This document shows, piece by piece, positions 14,069-22,402 of a stretch of DNA of 26,779 nucleotides. Position 1 is the first letter of the stretch; every line of letters starts with the position of its first letter. Both the position numbers and the translations under genes were made by a program. The notes beneath the pieces are model-generated. The model was not told where the DNA came from. It was given only the letters and a program-made list of their open reading frames with translations, and did not search any database. Origin of the DNA: Clostridium sp. SCN 57-10. GTDB taxonomy: Bacteria > Bacillota > Clostridia > Oscillospirales > Butyricicoccaceae. Where the stretch lies: positions 1 to 26,779 of the forward strand of contig MEFT01000016.1 of NCBI GenBank assembly GCA_001725215.1, written 5' to 3'.

Positions 14069-17000
14069 ATGGCAAGAAAAATGAAAACGATGGACGGTAA
14101 TACCGCTGCCGCAACCGCATCATATGCGTTTACGGATGTAGCAGCGATTTATCCCATCACCCCGTCGTCCGTCATGGCCGACCTTACCGATGTCTGGTCC
14201 GCGAACGGACTCAAGAACATCTTCGGTCAGGAAGTGAAGGTCATCGAGATGCAGTCGGAGGCAGGCGCCGCAGGCGCTGTGCACGGCAGCCTCGCCGCTG
14301 GTGCCCTCACCACCACCTTTACCGCGTCGCAGGGCCTTCTGCTCATGATCCCCAACATGTACAAGATCGCGGGCGAGCTGCTTCCCTGCGTCATCCACTG
14401 CTCGGCTCGTGCGCTCGCTTCGCACGCGCTCTCCATCTTCGGCGACCATCAGGACGTTATGGCTTGCCGCCAGACCGGCTTTGCCATGCTCGCTTCAACC
14501 AACCCGCAGGAGGCCATGGACCTCGGCGCGGTTGCGCATCTTGCCACCATTAAGGGCCGTGTTCCCTTCCTGCACTTCTTCGACGGCTTCCGCACCTCGC
14601 ACGAGATCCAGAAGATCGAGACGTGGGACTATGAAGATCTGAAGGAAATGTGCGACTTCGATGCAGTGGAAGACTTCCGCCGCAACGCGCTCAACCCCGA
14701 GCATCCCGTTCAGCGCGGCACCGCCCAAAACCCGGACATCTTCTTCCAGGCCCGCGAAGCTTGCAACCCCTACTATGACCGCTTCCCCGCGATCGTAGAG
14801 GAGTATATGGGCAAGGTAAACGCCAAGATCGGCACCGATTACCAGCTCTTTAACTACTACGGCGCACCCGATGCGACCGACGTCATCGTCGCCATGGGCT
14901 CGCTGTGCGACACCGCCGAAGAAGTGATCGACGCCATGCTTGCCGAGGGCAAGAAGGCCGGTCTCATCAAGGTTCGTCTGTATCGTCCGTTCGTTTCGGC
15001 GAAGTTTGCCGCCGCCATCCCCGCCACCTGCGAGCGCCTCACCGTGCTTGACCGCACGAAGGAGCCCGGCGCGCTTGGCGAGCCGCTCTTCCTCGATGTC
15101 GTCTCCGCACTTGCCGCAGAAGGCAAAAACCTGCCCGTGTTCGGCGGCCGCTATGGCCTCGGCTCGAAGGATGCTCCCCCGTCGAACATCTTCGCCGTAT
15201 ATGCCAACATGCAGTCGGCAAACCCGAAGAAGCACTTCACCGTCGGCATCAATGACGACGTGACCAACCTCTCGCTTGACACCTCCGCCTTTACGGCCGA
15301 CACCGCCCCCGCGGGCACCGTCGCATGTAAGTTCTGGGGTCTCGGCGGCGACGGCACCGTCGGCGCGAACAAGAACTCCATCAAGATCATCGGCGACCAT
15401 ACGAACAAGTATGCACAGGCTTACTTCGCCTACGACTCCAAGAAGACGGGCGGCGTGACCGTTTCGCACCTGCGTTTCGGCGATAAGCCCATCAAGTCGA
15501 CCTACTTTATCGACAAGGCGAACTTCGTCGCCTGCCACAACCCCTCCTACGTCATGAAGTATGACGTGGTGCAGGATGTCAAGCCGGGCGGCACCTTCCT
15601 GCTCAACTGCCAGTGGACTCCGGAGGAGCTTGACCAGCACCTGCCGAACAAGATGAAGGCCTATATCGCCAAGAACAACATCAACTTCTATATCGTCAAC
15701 GCGATCGACAAGGCGCGTGAGATCGGCATGGGCAAGCGCACCAACACCATCCTGCAGTCCGCGTTCTTCAAGCTTGCCAACATCATTCCCATCGACGACG
15801 CCGTCGACTATATGAAGTCGGCCGCCAAGAAGACTTACGGTCTAAAGGGTGACGAGATCGTCAACATGAACTATGCCGCGATCGACGCCGGCGTCAACGC
15901 CCTCGTCAAGGTCGACGTTCCCGCCGCTTGGGCGAGCCTGACGGACAACACCGTCGCCCCTGTCATTACCGGCAAGCGTGCCGAAGTCGTTGACTTCGTC
16001 AAGGAAGTTCTCATCCCCGTCGCCGATCAGAAGGGCGACAGCCTGCCTGTTTCGAAGTTTGCCTCCCGTCCGGACGGCACCTTCCCCTCGGGCACCTCTG
16101 CCTATGAGAAGCGCGGCGTTGCGGTTGACGTTCCGATGTGGATTCCCGAAAACTGCATCCAGTGCAACCAGTGCGCGTTTGTCTGCCCGCACGCCACCAT
16201 CCGTCCCTTCGTGCTGACCGCCGACCAGGCGCAGGAAGCTCCCGAGTCGCTCAAGACCATCAAGATGATGGGCAAGGGCAACGAGGACAAGAAGTTCAGC
16301 ATCAGCATCTCCCCGCTGGACTGCATGGGCTGCGGTCTGTGCGCCAACGTCTGCCCGGCGAAGAACAAGGCTCTCGTCATGGAGCCGCAGGAGTCGCAGT
16401 CTGCCCAGCAGGCCGCTTACGACTACTGCCTCGAGCACGCAGACAACACAAACACCGGCTTTGCCGTCGAAACCGTCAAGGGCAGCCAGTTCAAGCAGCC
16501 GCTGCTTGAGTACTCCGGCGCCTGCGCCGGTTGCGTTGAGACCGCCTACGCGCGTCTCATCACCCAGCTCTTCGGCGAGCGTATGTTTGTCGCCAACGCC
16601 ACCGGCTGCTCGTCCATCTGGGGCGGCTCGGCTCCCTCCATGCCGTACACCGTCAATAAGCAGGGCAAGGGACCCGCTTGGGCCAACTCCCTGTTTGAAG
16701 ACAACGCCGAATACGGCCTCGGCATGGCGACTGCCGTCAAGCAGCTGCGCAACCGCCTGAAGAACAAGCTCGTCGCGCTCTCTGAAGTGACCTCGCACGA
16801 CGACCTTAAGGCCGCCATCGGCGCTTGGGTTGAGGGCTTCCTCGATGCCCAGAAGTCGATCGAAGCTTCCGCCGTCCTGCTCCCGCTGCTCGAGCGCAAC
16901 GCTGCGAACGGCTGCGACAAGGCTACCGACATTCTGAAGGATAAGGACTTCCTCGTCAAGAAATCCATCTGGATCTTCGGCGGCGACGGCTGGGCCTATG

Positions 17001-17611
17001 ACATCGGTTACGGCGGACTTGACCACGTCATCGCTTCGGGCGAAGACGTCAACATCATGGTCTTCGACACCGAGGTTTACTCGAACACCGGCGGCCAGGC
17101 TTCCAAGTCGACGCAGATCGGCCAGGTTGCGCAGTTTGCCGCGGCCGGTAAGGCTGTTGCCAAGAAGGATCTCGCAGCCATTGCCATGCAGTATGGCTAT
17201 GTCTATGTTGCGCAGATCGGTATGGGCGCCGACAAGAACCAGACCGTCAAGGCTCTGGTCGAGGCCGAAAGCTACCATGGTCCGTCGCTCGTCATCGGCT
17301 ACGCGCCCTGCGAGATGCACGGCGTGAAGGGTGGCATGGGCAACTCGCAGGATGAGATCAAGAAAGCGGTTGAGGCCGGCTACTGGCATCTGTTCCGCTT
17401 TGACCCGCGTCTCTCCGCCGAGGGCAAGAACCCGTTCATGCTTGACAGCAAGGCTCCCACCGGCTCGTATCAGGACTTCATCAAGAACGAGGTCCGCTAT
17501 ACGAAGCTGACCCGCTCCTTCCCGGATCGTGCGAACGACCTGTTCGCTCTGGCCGAGAAGACCGCGCAGCAGAAGTACGCGCGTCTTGCCAAGCTCGCCG
17601 CCCAGGACTAA
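14069..17611 (+). CDS. nifJ: Pyruvate:ferredoxin (flavodoxin) oxidoreductase
   Basis: A 1180-residue single-chain PFOR, normal length. It oxidises pyruvate with CoA to acetyl-CoA and CO2 and passes electrons to ferredoxin, the central step of anaerobic fermentation. N-terminal domain I starts with MDGNTAAATASYAFTDVAAIYPITPSS. Two ferredoxin-type [4Fe-4S] motifs follow at C696/C699/C702/C706 (CIQCNQCAFVC) and C752/C755/C758/C762 (CMGCGLCANVC). The proximal cluster and thiamine-diphosphate domain come next: GACAGCVETAYARL, NATGCSSIWGGSAPS and GDGWAYDIGYGG with VYSNTGGQ. AGGAGG precedes the ATG, and codon use is strongly biased, as in a highly expressed gene. A strong terminator follows, so it is monocistronic. 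Confidence 0.98.
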   Translation: MARKMKTMDGNTAAATASYAFTDVAAIYPITPSSVMADLTDVWSANGLKNIFGQEVKVIEMQSEAGAAGAVHGSLAAGALTTTFTASQGLLLMIPNMYKIAGELLPCVIHCSARALASHALSIFGDHQDVMACRQTGFAMLASTNPQEAMDLGAVAHLATIKGRVPFLHFFDGFRTSHEIQKIETWDYEDLKEMCDFDAVEDFRRNALNPEHPVQRGTAQNPDIFFQAREACNPYYDRFPAIVEEYMGKVNAKIGTDYQLFNYYGAPDATDVIVAMGSLCDTAEEVIDAMLAEGKKAGLIKVRLYRPFVSAKFAAAIPATCERLTVLDRTKEPGALGEPLFLDVVSALAAEGKNLPVFGGRYGLGSKDAPPSNIFAVYANMQSANPKKHFTVGINDDVTNLSLDTSAFTADTAPAGTVACKFWGLGGDGTVGANKNSIKIIGDHTNKYAQAYFAYDSKKTGGVTVSHLRFGDKPIKSTYFIDKANFVACHNPSYVMKYDVVQDVKPGGTFLLNCQWTPEELDQHLPNKMKAYIAKNNINFYIVNAIDKAREIGMGKRTNTILQSAFFKLANIIPIDDAVDYMKSAAKKTYGLKGDEIVNMNYAAIDAGVNALVKVDVPAAWASLTDNTVAPVITGKRAEVVDFVKEVLIPVADQKGDSLPVSKFASRPDGTFPSGTSAYEKRGVAVDVPMWIPENCIQCNQCAFVCPHATIRPFVLTADQAQEAPESLKTIKMMGKGNEDKKFSISISPLDCMGCGLCANVCPAKNKALVMEPQESQSAQQAAYDYCLEHADNTNTGFAVETVKGSQFKQPLLEYSGACAGCVETAYARLITQLFGERMFVANATGCSSIWGGSAPSMPYTVNKQGKGPAWANSLFEDNAEYGLGMATAVKQLRNRLKNKLVALSEVTSHDDLKAAIGAWVEGFLDAQKSIEASAVLLPLLERNAANGCDKATDILKDKDFLVKKSIWIFGGDGWAYDIGYGGLDHVIASGEDVNIMVFDTEVYSNTGGQASKSTQIGQVAQFAAAGKAVAKKDLAAIAMQYGYVYVAQIGMGADKNQTVKALVEAESYHGPSLVIGYAPCEMHGVKGGMGNSQDEIKKAVEAGYWHLFRFDPRLSAEGKNPFMLDSKAPTGSYQDFIKNEVRYTKLTRSFPDRANDLFALAEKTAQQKYARLAKLAAQD

Positions 17612-17625
17612 TCCGACTTAAGCAA

Positions 17626-17658
17626 AATCCTCCCGTGAAATTCACGGGAGGATTTTTT
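17626..17658 (+). terminator. Terminator after PFOR
   Basis: A stem of about 13 bp, AATCCTCCCGTGA with TCACGGGAGGATT, small loop, followed by a seven-base T-tract. A textbook strong terminator. Confidence 0.93.
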
Positions 17659-17753
17659 TGTCTTCCTACTGGATTTTTTCCCAGTTTTATGATATGCTCA
17701 TTTCGTTGTTTTGCCGGGCGGCAAGCAAACCGAAAGAAAGAGGGGGCTGTAAC

Positions 17754-18578
17754 ATGATTCAAACTGAGGAAAACATCTCCACCGTAAAAGCGTATTATGA
17801 CGAAAACGCACTGCGCGAATGGGATAGGCTGGAGCGGCACCCCTTCGAGTTTTTGCTTACCACCCACATGATGAATCGCTATATTAAGCCGGGCGACCGC
17901 ATTCTCGACATCGGAGGCGGCCCCGGAAGATATGCCATCTATTTCGCGCAAAAAGGCTGCGAGGTCACGCTGGTCGACCTCTCGCCCGAGCATATTGCGC
18001 TGGCCTGCCAAAAGGCGCAGGAGACGGGGGTTTGCATAACGGCGTATGCCGAAAGCTGCCTTTCCCTAGACGAGCTTGCGCTCGGAGACTTCGACCATGT
18101 GTTTCTGATGGGGCCGCTCTATCATCTGCTTCATGATGATGATCGTGTGCGTGCCGTGGAGCAGGCGCTTCGTCATCTGAAGCCGGGCGGGTTGCTCTAT
18201 GTAACGTTCGTCCTTGCGTTTGCAGGCATTATTTACGACTTAAAAAATGGCGGTATGATTCAAAGCGATGCAGGTAATCCCGCTACGGCTTCTCTTATCG
18301 ATGCCGTAGTGCGCGGCGAGAATTACGCGGGGCCCGCGTTTACATCGGCCTGCTTCTTCCACCAAAATCATATCCTGCCGTTTATGGAGCGGTTTCCGCT
18401 TACAAAACTCCACCTCTTTGGGCAGGAGGGCATTCTCGCCCCCAACGAGCTTGACATTTTGCAGCGCGACCAGGCGGAAATTGACTGCTGGATCACGCTT
18501 GCCAAGCGCTTTCTCGAGCTGCCCGAGCTGCTTTCCTATTCCGAGCACGCCATGTACATCGGACGGAAAGAGCCTTAA
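17754..18578 (+). CDS. Class I SAM-dependent methyltransferase
   Basis: A 274-residue protein. The SAM-binding motif I is ILDIGGGPGRYAIYFA (residues ~50-65), motif II has VTLVDLSPEHI with the acidic residue that holds the ribose, motif III is near DHVFLMGPLYHL, and HLKPGGLLYVTF follows. The C-terminal ~90 residues are less typical. The substrate is unknown; the GPLYHL segment is common in small-molecule and ubiE-like methyltransferases. ATG 17754 lies behind AAAGAGGGGG; the frame is open to 17658, but that part covers the PFOR terminator. It is convergent with the glycerate kinase gene. Confidence 0.9.
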   Translation: MIQTEENISTVKAYYDENALREWDRLERHPFEFLLTTHMMNRYIKPGDRILDIGGGPGRYAIYFAQKGCEVTLVDLSPEHIALACQKAQETGVCITAYAESCLSLDELALGDFDHVFLMGPLYHLLHDDDRVRAVEQALRHLKPGGLLYVTFVLAFAGIIYDLKNGGMIQSDAGNPATASLIDAVVRGENYAGPAFTSACFFHQNHILPFMERFPLTKLHLFGQEGILAPNELDILQRDQAEIDCWITLAKRFLELPELLSYSEHAMYIGRKEP

Positions 18579-18603
18579 TTGCACATTGCCGCCCGCTCGA
18601 AGC

Positions 18604-18633
18604 AAAAAAGCATCGCCGCATACGCGGCGACGC
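18604..18633 (-). terminator. Terminator of the glycerate kinase gene
   Basis: On the minus strand a 10-bp stem (18633-18624 with 18619-18610, one G-T pair) with a four-base loop is followed by TTTTTT (18609-18604). Confidence 0.85.
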
Positions 18634-18645
18634 CCTTTGACGCGC

Positions 18646-19512
18646 TTATTCCGTCAGCGCAAGCTTCCACACTGCCTGCCGCGTCAATTCCTTGACGTGT
18701 GCCATGGAGTATTCCACCGACATGCCGGGCTCCATCAGCTCGACAATCTGCGAAAAGCCGCAAGTTTCAGCCTGCTGCGCCCCTTCGCCCTTACGACCCA
18801 CAATGGCGATGGCACGCACACCGCGCGAGACGGCCAGCCTCGCAGCCTCTACGGGAAGCTTGCCCATCAGTGACTGCGCGTTCATCTCCCCCTCGCCGGT
18901 AATCAGCAGATCGGCGCCCTCAAGCACCTGCGCAAAACCGCTAACTTCGCATACCAGCGAGAACCCCGGCATGAGCTGCGCACCGAGGCACGCCATCAGT
19001 CCGGCGCCCATGCCGCCGGCGGCGCCCGCACCGGGAATGGCCGCCACATCGCGGCCGCAGTCGCGCGCAAGGATCTCACCGAACCTGCGCAGCGTCTCGT
19101 CGAGCACGGGAACATCTTCGGACGCCGCTCCCTTTTGCGGGCCGAATACCGCACTTGCGCCGCGCGGACCGCACAGCGGTGCGTCCACGTCACACGCAAT
19201 GCGGAACGTACAGCCCGCAAGACGAGGATCCACGCCGTCGCACGTCACGCGGTCGAGCGCCGCAAGGCCGCCCGCACCGGGCGCAATGGAGTTTCCCGCC
19301 GCATCGAACAGCCCGAAGCCGAGCGCCTGCAGCATGCCCGCGCCGCCTTCGTTGGTTGCGCTGCCGCCGATGCCCATAAGAAGCGAGCGGCAGCCCTCAT
19401 CGAGCGCCGCGCGAATCAGCTCTCCCGTTCCACGTGACGACGCGGCGAAAATATCGCGCCGTTCGCGCGGCACAAGTGGCAGCCCCGAGGCGGACGCCAT
19501 TTCGAGCACGGC
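18646..19512 (-). CDS. Glycerate kinase (GlxK/GarK family), N-terminus lost at junction
   Basis: About 288 residues of a ~375-380-residue family. From VLEMASASGLPLVP on, the sequence follows glycerate kinase closely: ASSRGTGELIRAALDEG, GIGGSATNEGGAGMLQALG, RIACDVDAPLCGPRGASAVFGPQKGA, GAGAAGGMGAGL and LLITGEGEMNAQSLMGKLP. The enzyme phosphorylates D-glycerate with ATP. The first ~90 residues, including the usual MKIVIAPDSFK start and the early nucleotide-site loops, are absent. Instead the frame continues upstream into phage capsid sequence without a stop, so no native start exists here. As drawn this gene cannot make a normal kinase. The upstream limit is set within the ambiguous junction at 19504-19530. 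Confidence 0.9.
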   Translation of the reverse strand, partial: AVLEMASASGLPLVPRERRDIFAASSRGTGELIRAALDEGCRSLLMGIGGSATNEGGAGMLQALGFGLFDAAGNSIAPGAGGLAALDRVTCDGVDPRLAGCTFRIACDVDAPLCGPRGASAVFGPQKGAASEDVPVLDETLRRFGEILARDCGRDVAAIPGAGAAGGMGAGLMACLGAQLMPGFSLVCEVSGFAQVLEGADLLITGEGEMNAQSLMGKLPVEAARLAVSRGVRAIAIVGRKGEGAQQAETCGFSQIVELMEPGMSVEYSMAHVKELTRQAVWKLALTE

Positions 19513-19530
19513 CGTCGCACCTGCGAAGGC
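19504..19530. other. Junction of Clostridia-type and actinophage-type DNA
   Basis: To the left, sequence and protein belong to glycerate kinase with mid-GC codon use. To the right they belong to a phage capsid with nearly pure G/C third positions. In between, the peptide AGATAV fits both families, so the exact breakpoint cannot be placed. No attachment-site repeat, insertion sequence or tRNA is visible here. Confidence 0.85.
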
Positions 19531-20364
19531 GTGAACGATCGAACGGTCCTTGAGGTGGTCGCTGTCGTAGTCCCACAGCTGGGTGACGGCGAGACCGTTG
19601 CCCGCGGCGACGCCGCCGCCCTTCGCGACGCCGTTGGGCACCGCGGGAGCGACCGTCGCGATGGCGATGGCGGTCTCGTGCACGAAGTACGACTCGTCGT
19701 CGCCGAGCGCGTCGAGCTCGACGATCGTCCAGCCGCCGAGGCGACCGACGACACCCTCGCGGAGCGCCTCGGGAAGCCCCGCGGCGTCCACCTCGAGCAG
19801 CTTGTCGTGCGTCGCGATAGCCTCCGACACGTTCGCGCCGACGAGCCAGTAGCGACCCGACAGCGGCCAGTGCGCCTTCTGCGCGAGCTTGCGCGCGCGG
19901 ACGGCGACCTTGCGAGCGTCGTTCTCGACCGCCGTGCTCGACGCGGTGTTGAACGTCACCCCGAAGACGAACGACGCCGCGCGCAGCGCGCCGACGACGA
20001 TGCCCTCGAAGAAGTCGAGGATCGCCTGCACCTGCGGCGCCTGGACGTCACGGACGTAGTCGACCTCGTCGAGCGTCTCCTCCTCCGGCGACAGCGCGAC
20101 CGCGCTGTAGATGTGGCGGTTCAGCGCCACCTGGATCTTGGAGTTGGCCAGACGGTCGACGACGATCAGGTCGTCGCCACGCCACGGCTTCTCGCGCGCG
20201 ACGAGCACGGCGGGCCGCTTGATGTTGACGACGTCGCCCTCGGCGCCCTTGAAGTCCGAGATGCCGAACCTGTAGGTGAACAGGCCGGGGGCCTTCACCT
20301 GCTTGCGGAGCAGGGCGAGCGCGGTGGCCGCGAGCTTCTGCCCCTTGACGAAGATGTTTGCCAC
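19513..20364 (-). CDS. Phage major capsid protein (P22 coat-like), truncated by junction
   Basis: About 284 residues from an ATG at 20364, running MANIFVKGQKLAATALALL and FTYRFGISDFKGAEGDVVNIKRP, then HIYSAVALSPEEETLDEVDYVRDVQAPQ and WDYDSDHLKDRSIVHAFAG. The start, the central S-P-E-E-E-x-L-D segment and the late DYDSDHLKDRS segment match the P22-coat-like major capsid proteins of actinobacteriophages, which form HK97-fold shells. Only the last residues appear lost, replaced in frame by glycerate kinase. GGAGGA lies just upstream. It follows the scaffold gene by 60 bases, the usual order. The identity of the family is firm; the fused 572-residue ORF is probably not a natural protein. Confidence 0.85.
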
Positions 20365-20424
20365 GATTCCTCCTCAGGATGGTTGGTGGCCCGTGAGCGT
20401 TCGTGGCGAACGTCTCCGGGGGTG

Positions 20425-20973
20425 TCAGCGGGCGGTCGCCGCGCTGACGATGTCCTCCACCGACATGTCGCCGGTCTTGATCTGTTCGCCCTCGCCCTGC
20501 CCAGCCGCGGACGGCGCGGGATCCTTCTTGGGCAGGATCGCGAGCAGCTCGTCGGCGTGCGCCTCGAGCTCCTCTTTGGTGGACCCGCGAAGCGCGGAGA
20601 CGGGCACGCCCTTCTCCTTCGCGACCTCCGCCGCCGTTGCGGCTGCGGCGTCCTTCGCTTCCCGGTCGGCGAGCTTCTTCTCGGCGGCTTCGGCACGAGC
20701 GAGGAGTTTCTCCTGCTCGGTCTTGTTCGCCTCTTCGAGCTCGTCGAACTTCTTGGCCTTCTCGGCGTTGGCCTTGGCCTGCTCCTCGTTCTTGCGGGAG
20801 AGGGCCTTCCACTTCTCGGCTTCGGCGCGCGCCTTCTCGAGGTCGCTGTCGCCGCCCGTTTCGGGCTTCTTCTCGCCGCCGTCGCCGCCCTGGTCACCGT
20901 CGAGGTAGCGCAGGAACGGGCGGTGCCAACTCGGGGTCGGCAGCGGTCCGAGGGTGGGTCGGATGTTGGACAT
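20425..20973 (-). CDS. Phage capsid scaffolding protein
   Basis: A 182-residue, Ala/Glu/Lys-rich protein. After a short leader with HRPFLRYLDGD, residues ~40-115 form a long charged coiled coil (DLEKARAEAEKWKALSRKNE onward, broken by no proline). A Gly-Val-Pro turn (KGVPVSALRG) and a C-terminal piece ending in MSVEDIVSAATAR follow. This composition and the place between portal and capsid genes are typical of actinophage scaffolding proteins, which shape the procapsid and then leave. No protease motif is visible. Confidence 0.8.
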   Translation of the reverse strand: MSNIRPTLGPLPTPSWHRPFLRYLDGDQGGDGGEKKPETGGDSDLEKARAEAEKWKALSRKNEEQAKANAEKAKKFDELEEANKTEQEKLLARAEAAEKKLADREAKDAAAATAAEVAKEKGVPVSALRGSTKEELEAHADELLAILPKKDPAPSAAGQGEGEQIKTGDMSVEDIVSAATAR

Positions 20974-20981
20974 GATGGGTT

Positions 20982-21020
20982 CCCCGTTTCGGAGTGATGG
21001 ATGGCTTCCCCGTTTCGGGG
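20982..21020. repeat. CCCCGTTTCGGGG short hairpin repeats before the scaffold gene
   Basis: One imperfect copy at 20982-20992 and one perfect palindrome at 21008-21020. They form CCCCG/CGGGG stems with a three-base loop. Similar copies occur at 24599-24634. Confidence 0.6.
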
Positions 21021-21063
21021 TCGCCGGATACCCGCGGGTGCGGGTGGTCGAATGCGCCTGGCG

Positions 21064-22392
21064 TCAGGCTGCGGTGATCGCGCCGGCCGCCGCCTGCGCC
21101 TGTTCCAGCTCGCGGCTGCGGTTGGTCTCCTCGGCCTCGATCTCGTCCGGGGACATGCCCCAGATGTTCTCGTCGATCCACCGCTGGGATCGCCCCGATG
21201 CCTTCGCAGCGAGGGCCGCGGCGGCCTTTTCGGTGAGGGAGACGTGCTCAGGCGGCTCGAAAGTCACCTTGATGGTGTCGCCGTCATCGAGCGCGAGGAT
21301 GCGGAGTGCTGCGAGCAGAGCGGCTTCCATCGGGGCGCCGCACCGATGGATGCGGTCCTTCGCCTTCTGGATCTCGCCCTTGTGCGAGTTCTCGGCGCCG
21401 GCGGCGGACTGGTTCTGCCCCTCGGGGATGAACACGTCGATCGGGGTGCGCATGACCGCGGCGAAGTCTCGCGCGTCGGTCTTCTCGCCGTCCAGCAGGG
21501 GGCGGATGTCGACCTCTTTCGACTCCCAGATGTCGATGCCCTCGGGAAGGTCGATGAGCGCTCCGGGCGCGAAGTCCAGCCGCTTCGCCCAGTCGATCTC
21601 GTTGCCGTCGTCGTCCGTGTCGGGGAGGTTCTTCATCGCCCGAGCGCGGAATGCCTGGTAGGCGGTGACGACGAGGCGCTGCAGCTTGCCGAGGTTGATG
21701 CGGTCGATGACGTCGATGTGCGGCTCGAACTCGGCGACGCCGTCCTGGTTCTCCATCGCGAACACCGGGACCGGCCCGTCGTACACTTCGGGCTCGCCGT
21801 CGAGTTCCCACCCTTCGGCGATCGTGCCGCGGATCGTCCCGCTGTCGGTCTTCACGCTGCGGGAGAACCGCTGCCGCACGCCGGGCACCCACACCTGGGC
21901 GAAGTCCTTCTCCGCGTCGTTGTCGCGCCACGCCAGCAGAGCGGCCCGCGCGCGCCACGGCTGCGCCGGGTCGGGTGCGGTGATGACCTTCTCCGGCGGC
22001 TCCGAGGTGATGATCGGCTCGCCGTCGCGGATGCCGGTGATGAGGTAGCCGTACCGGACCGACAGCATGTTGAGGATCGCGTCTGCGAACACCACCGAGA
22101 GGCGGTTGTCGCGCCACACCTTGCGGAGGGCGAGCACCGCGGGGCTCTTCTGCGACGATCCGACAGCCACTCCCGTGGGGACGATGCGACCGGCGAGGGA
22201 CTGGCAGGCGAGTCCGGCGTAGTTCGTGCGCGCCTTCTTCTGGAACGCCTTCCACGCGTCGCGGGTGTTCTGCCCCATCTCCGGCATCGGCGCGTTGCCG
22301 GACGCGTACGCGCGCAGCTCGGCGATCTTCTCGGCGCGGGCGTCCATCCGCTTGGCCAGGATGGGGAGCCACTCCTCCGGCGTGCTGGCCAT
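21064..22392 (-). CDS. Phage portal protein (SPP1 Gp6-like)
   Basis: A 442-residue protein. The portal family is recognised by the N-terminal AELRAYASGNAP, by the segment NYAGLACQSLAGRIVPTGVAV, by the following LRKVWRDNRLSVVFADA and by the C-terminal half with PEGIDIWE and a long helix rich in Glu and Ala. Portals form a dodecameric ring at one capsid vertex through which terminase pumps DNA. It follows the large terminase by 10 bases and starts at an ATG with GGGTGG-type purines upstream. Length fits actinophage SPP1-like portals. Confidence 0.92.
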   Translation of the reverse strand: MASTPEEWLPILAKRMDARAEKIAELRAYASGNAPMPEMGQNTRDAWKAFQKKARTNYAGLACQSLAGRIVPTGVAVGSSQKSPAVLALRKVWRDNRLSVVFADAILNMLSVRYGYLITGIRDGEPIITSEPPEKVITAPDPAQPWRARAALLAWRDNDAEKDFAQVWVPGVRQRFSRSVKTDSGTIRGTIAEGWELDGEPEVYDGPVPVFAMENQDGVAEFEPHIDVIDRINLGKLQRLVVTAYQAFRARAMKNLPDTDDDGNEIDWAKRLDFAPGALIDLPEGIDIWESKEVDIRPLLDGEKTDARDFAAVMRTPIDVFIPEGQNQSAAGAENSHKGEIQKAKDRIHRCGAPMEAALLAALRILALDDGDTIKVTFEPPEHVSLTEKAAAALAAKASGRSQRWIDENIWGMSPDEIEAEETNRSRELEQAQAAAGAITAA

Positions 22393-22402
22393 CGGCCACC
22401 CC

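Noticed and set aside
14495..17389. Long minus-strand frames (381 and 515 codons) opposite PFOR
   Set aside because: They mirror the strong codon bias of nifJ, have His/Val/Gly-rich low-information sequence, no ribosome binding site and no family resemblance.
19400..19600. Prophage attachment site (attL/attR) at the composition change
   Set aside because: No direct repeat, tRNA gene or integrase at the joint; the break lies inside the capsid gene, which site-specific integration would not produce.
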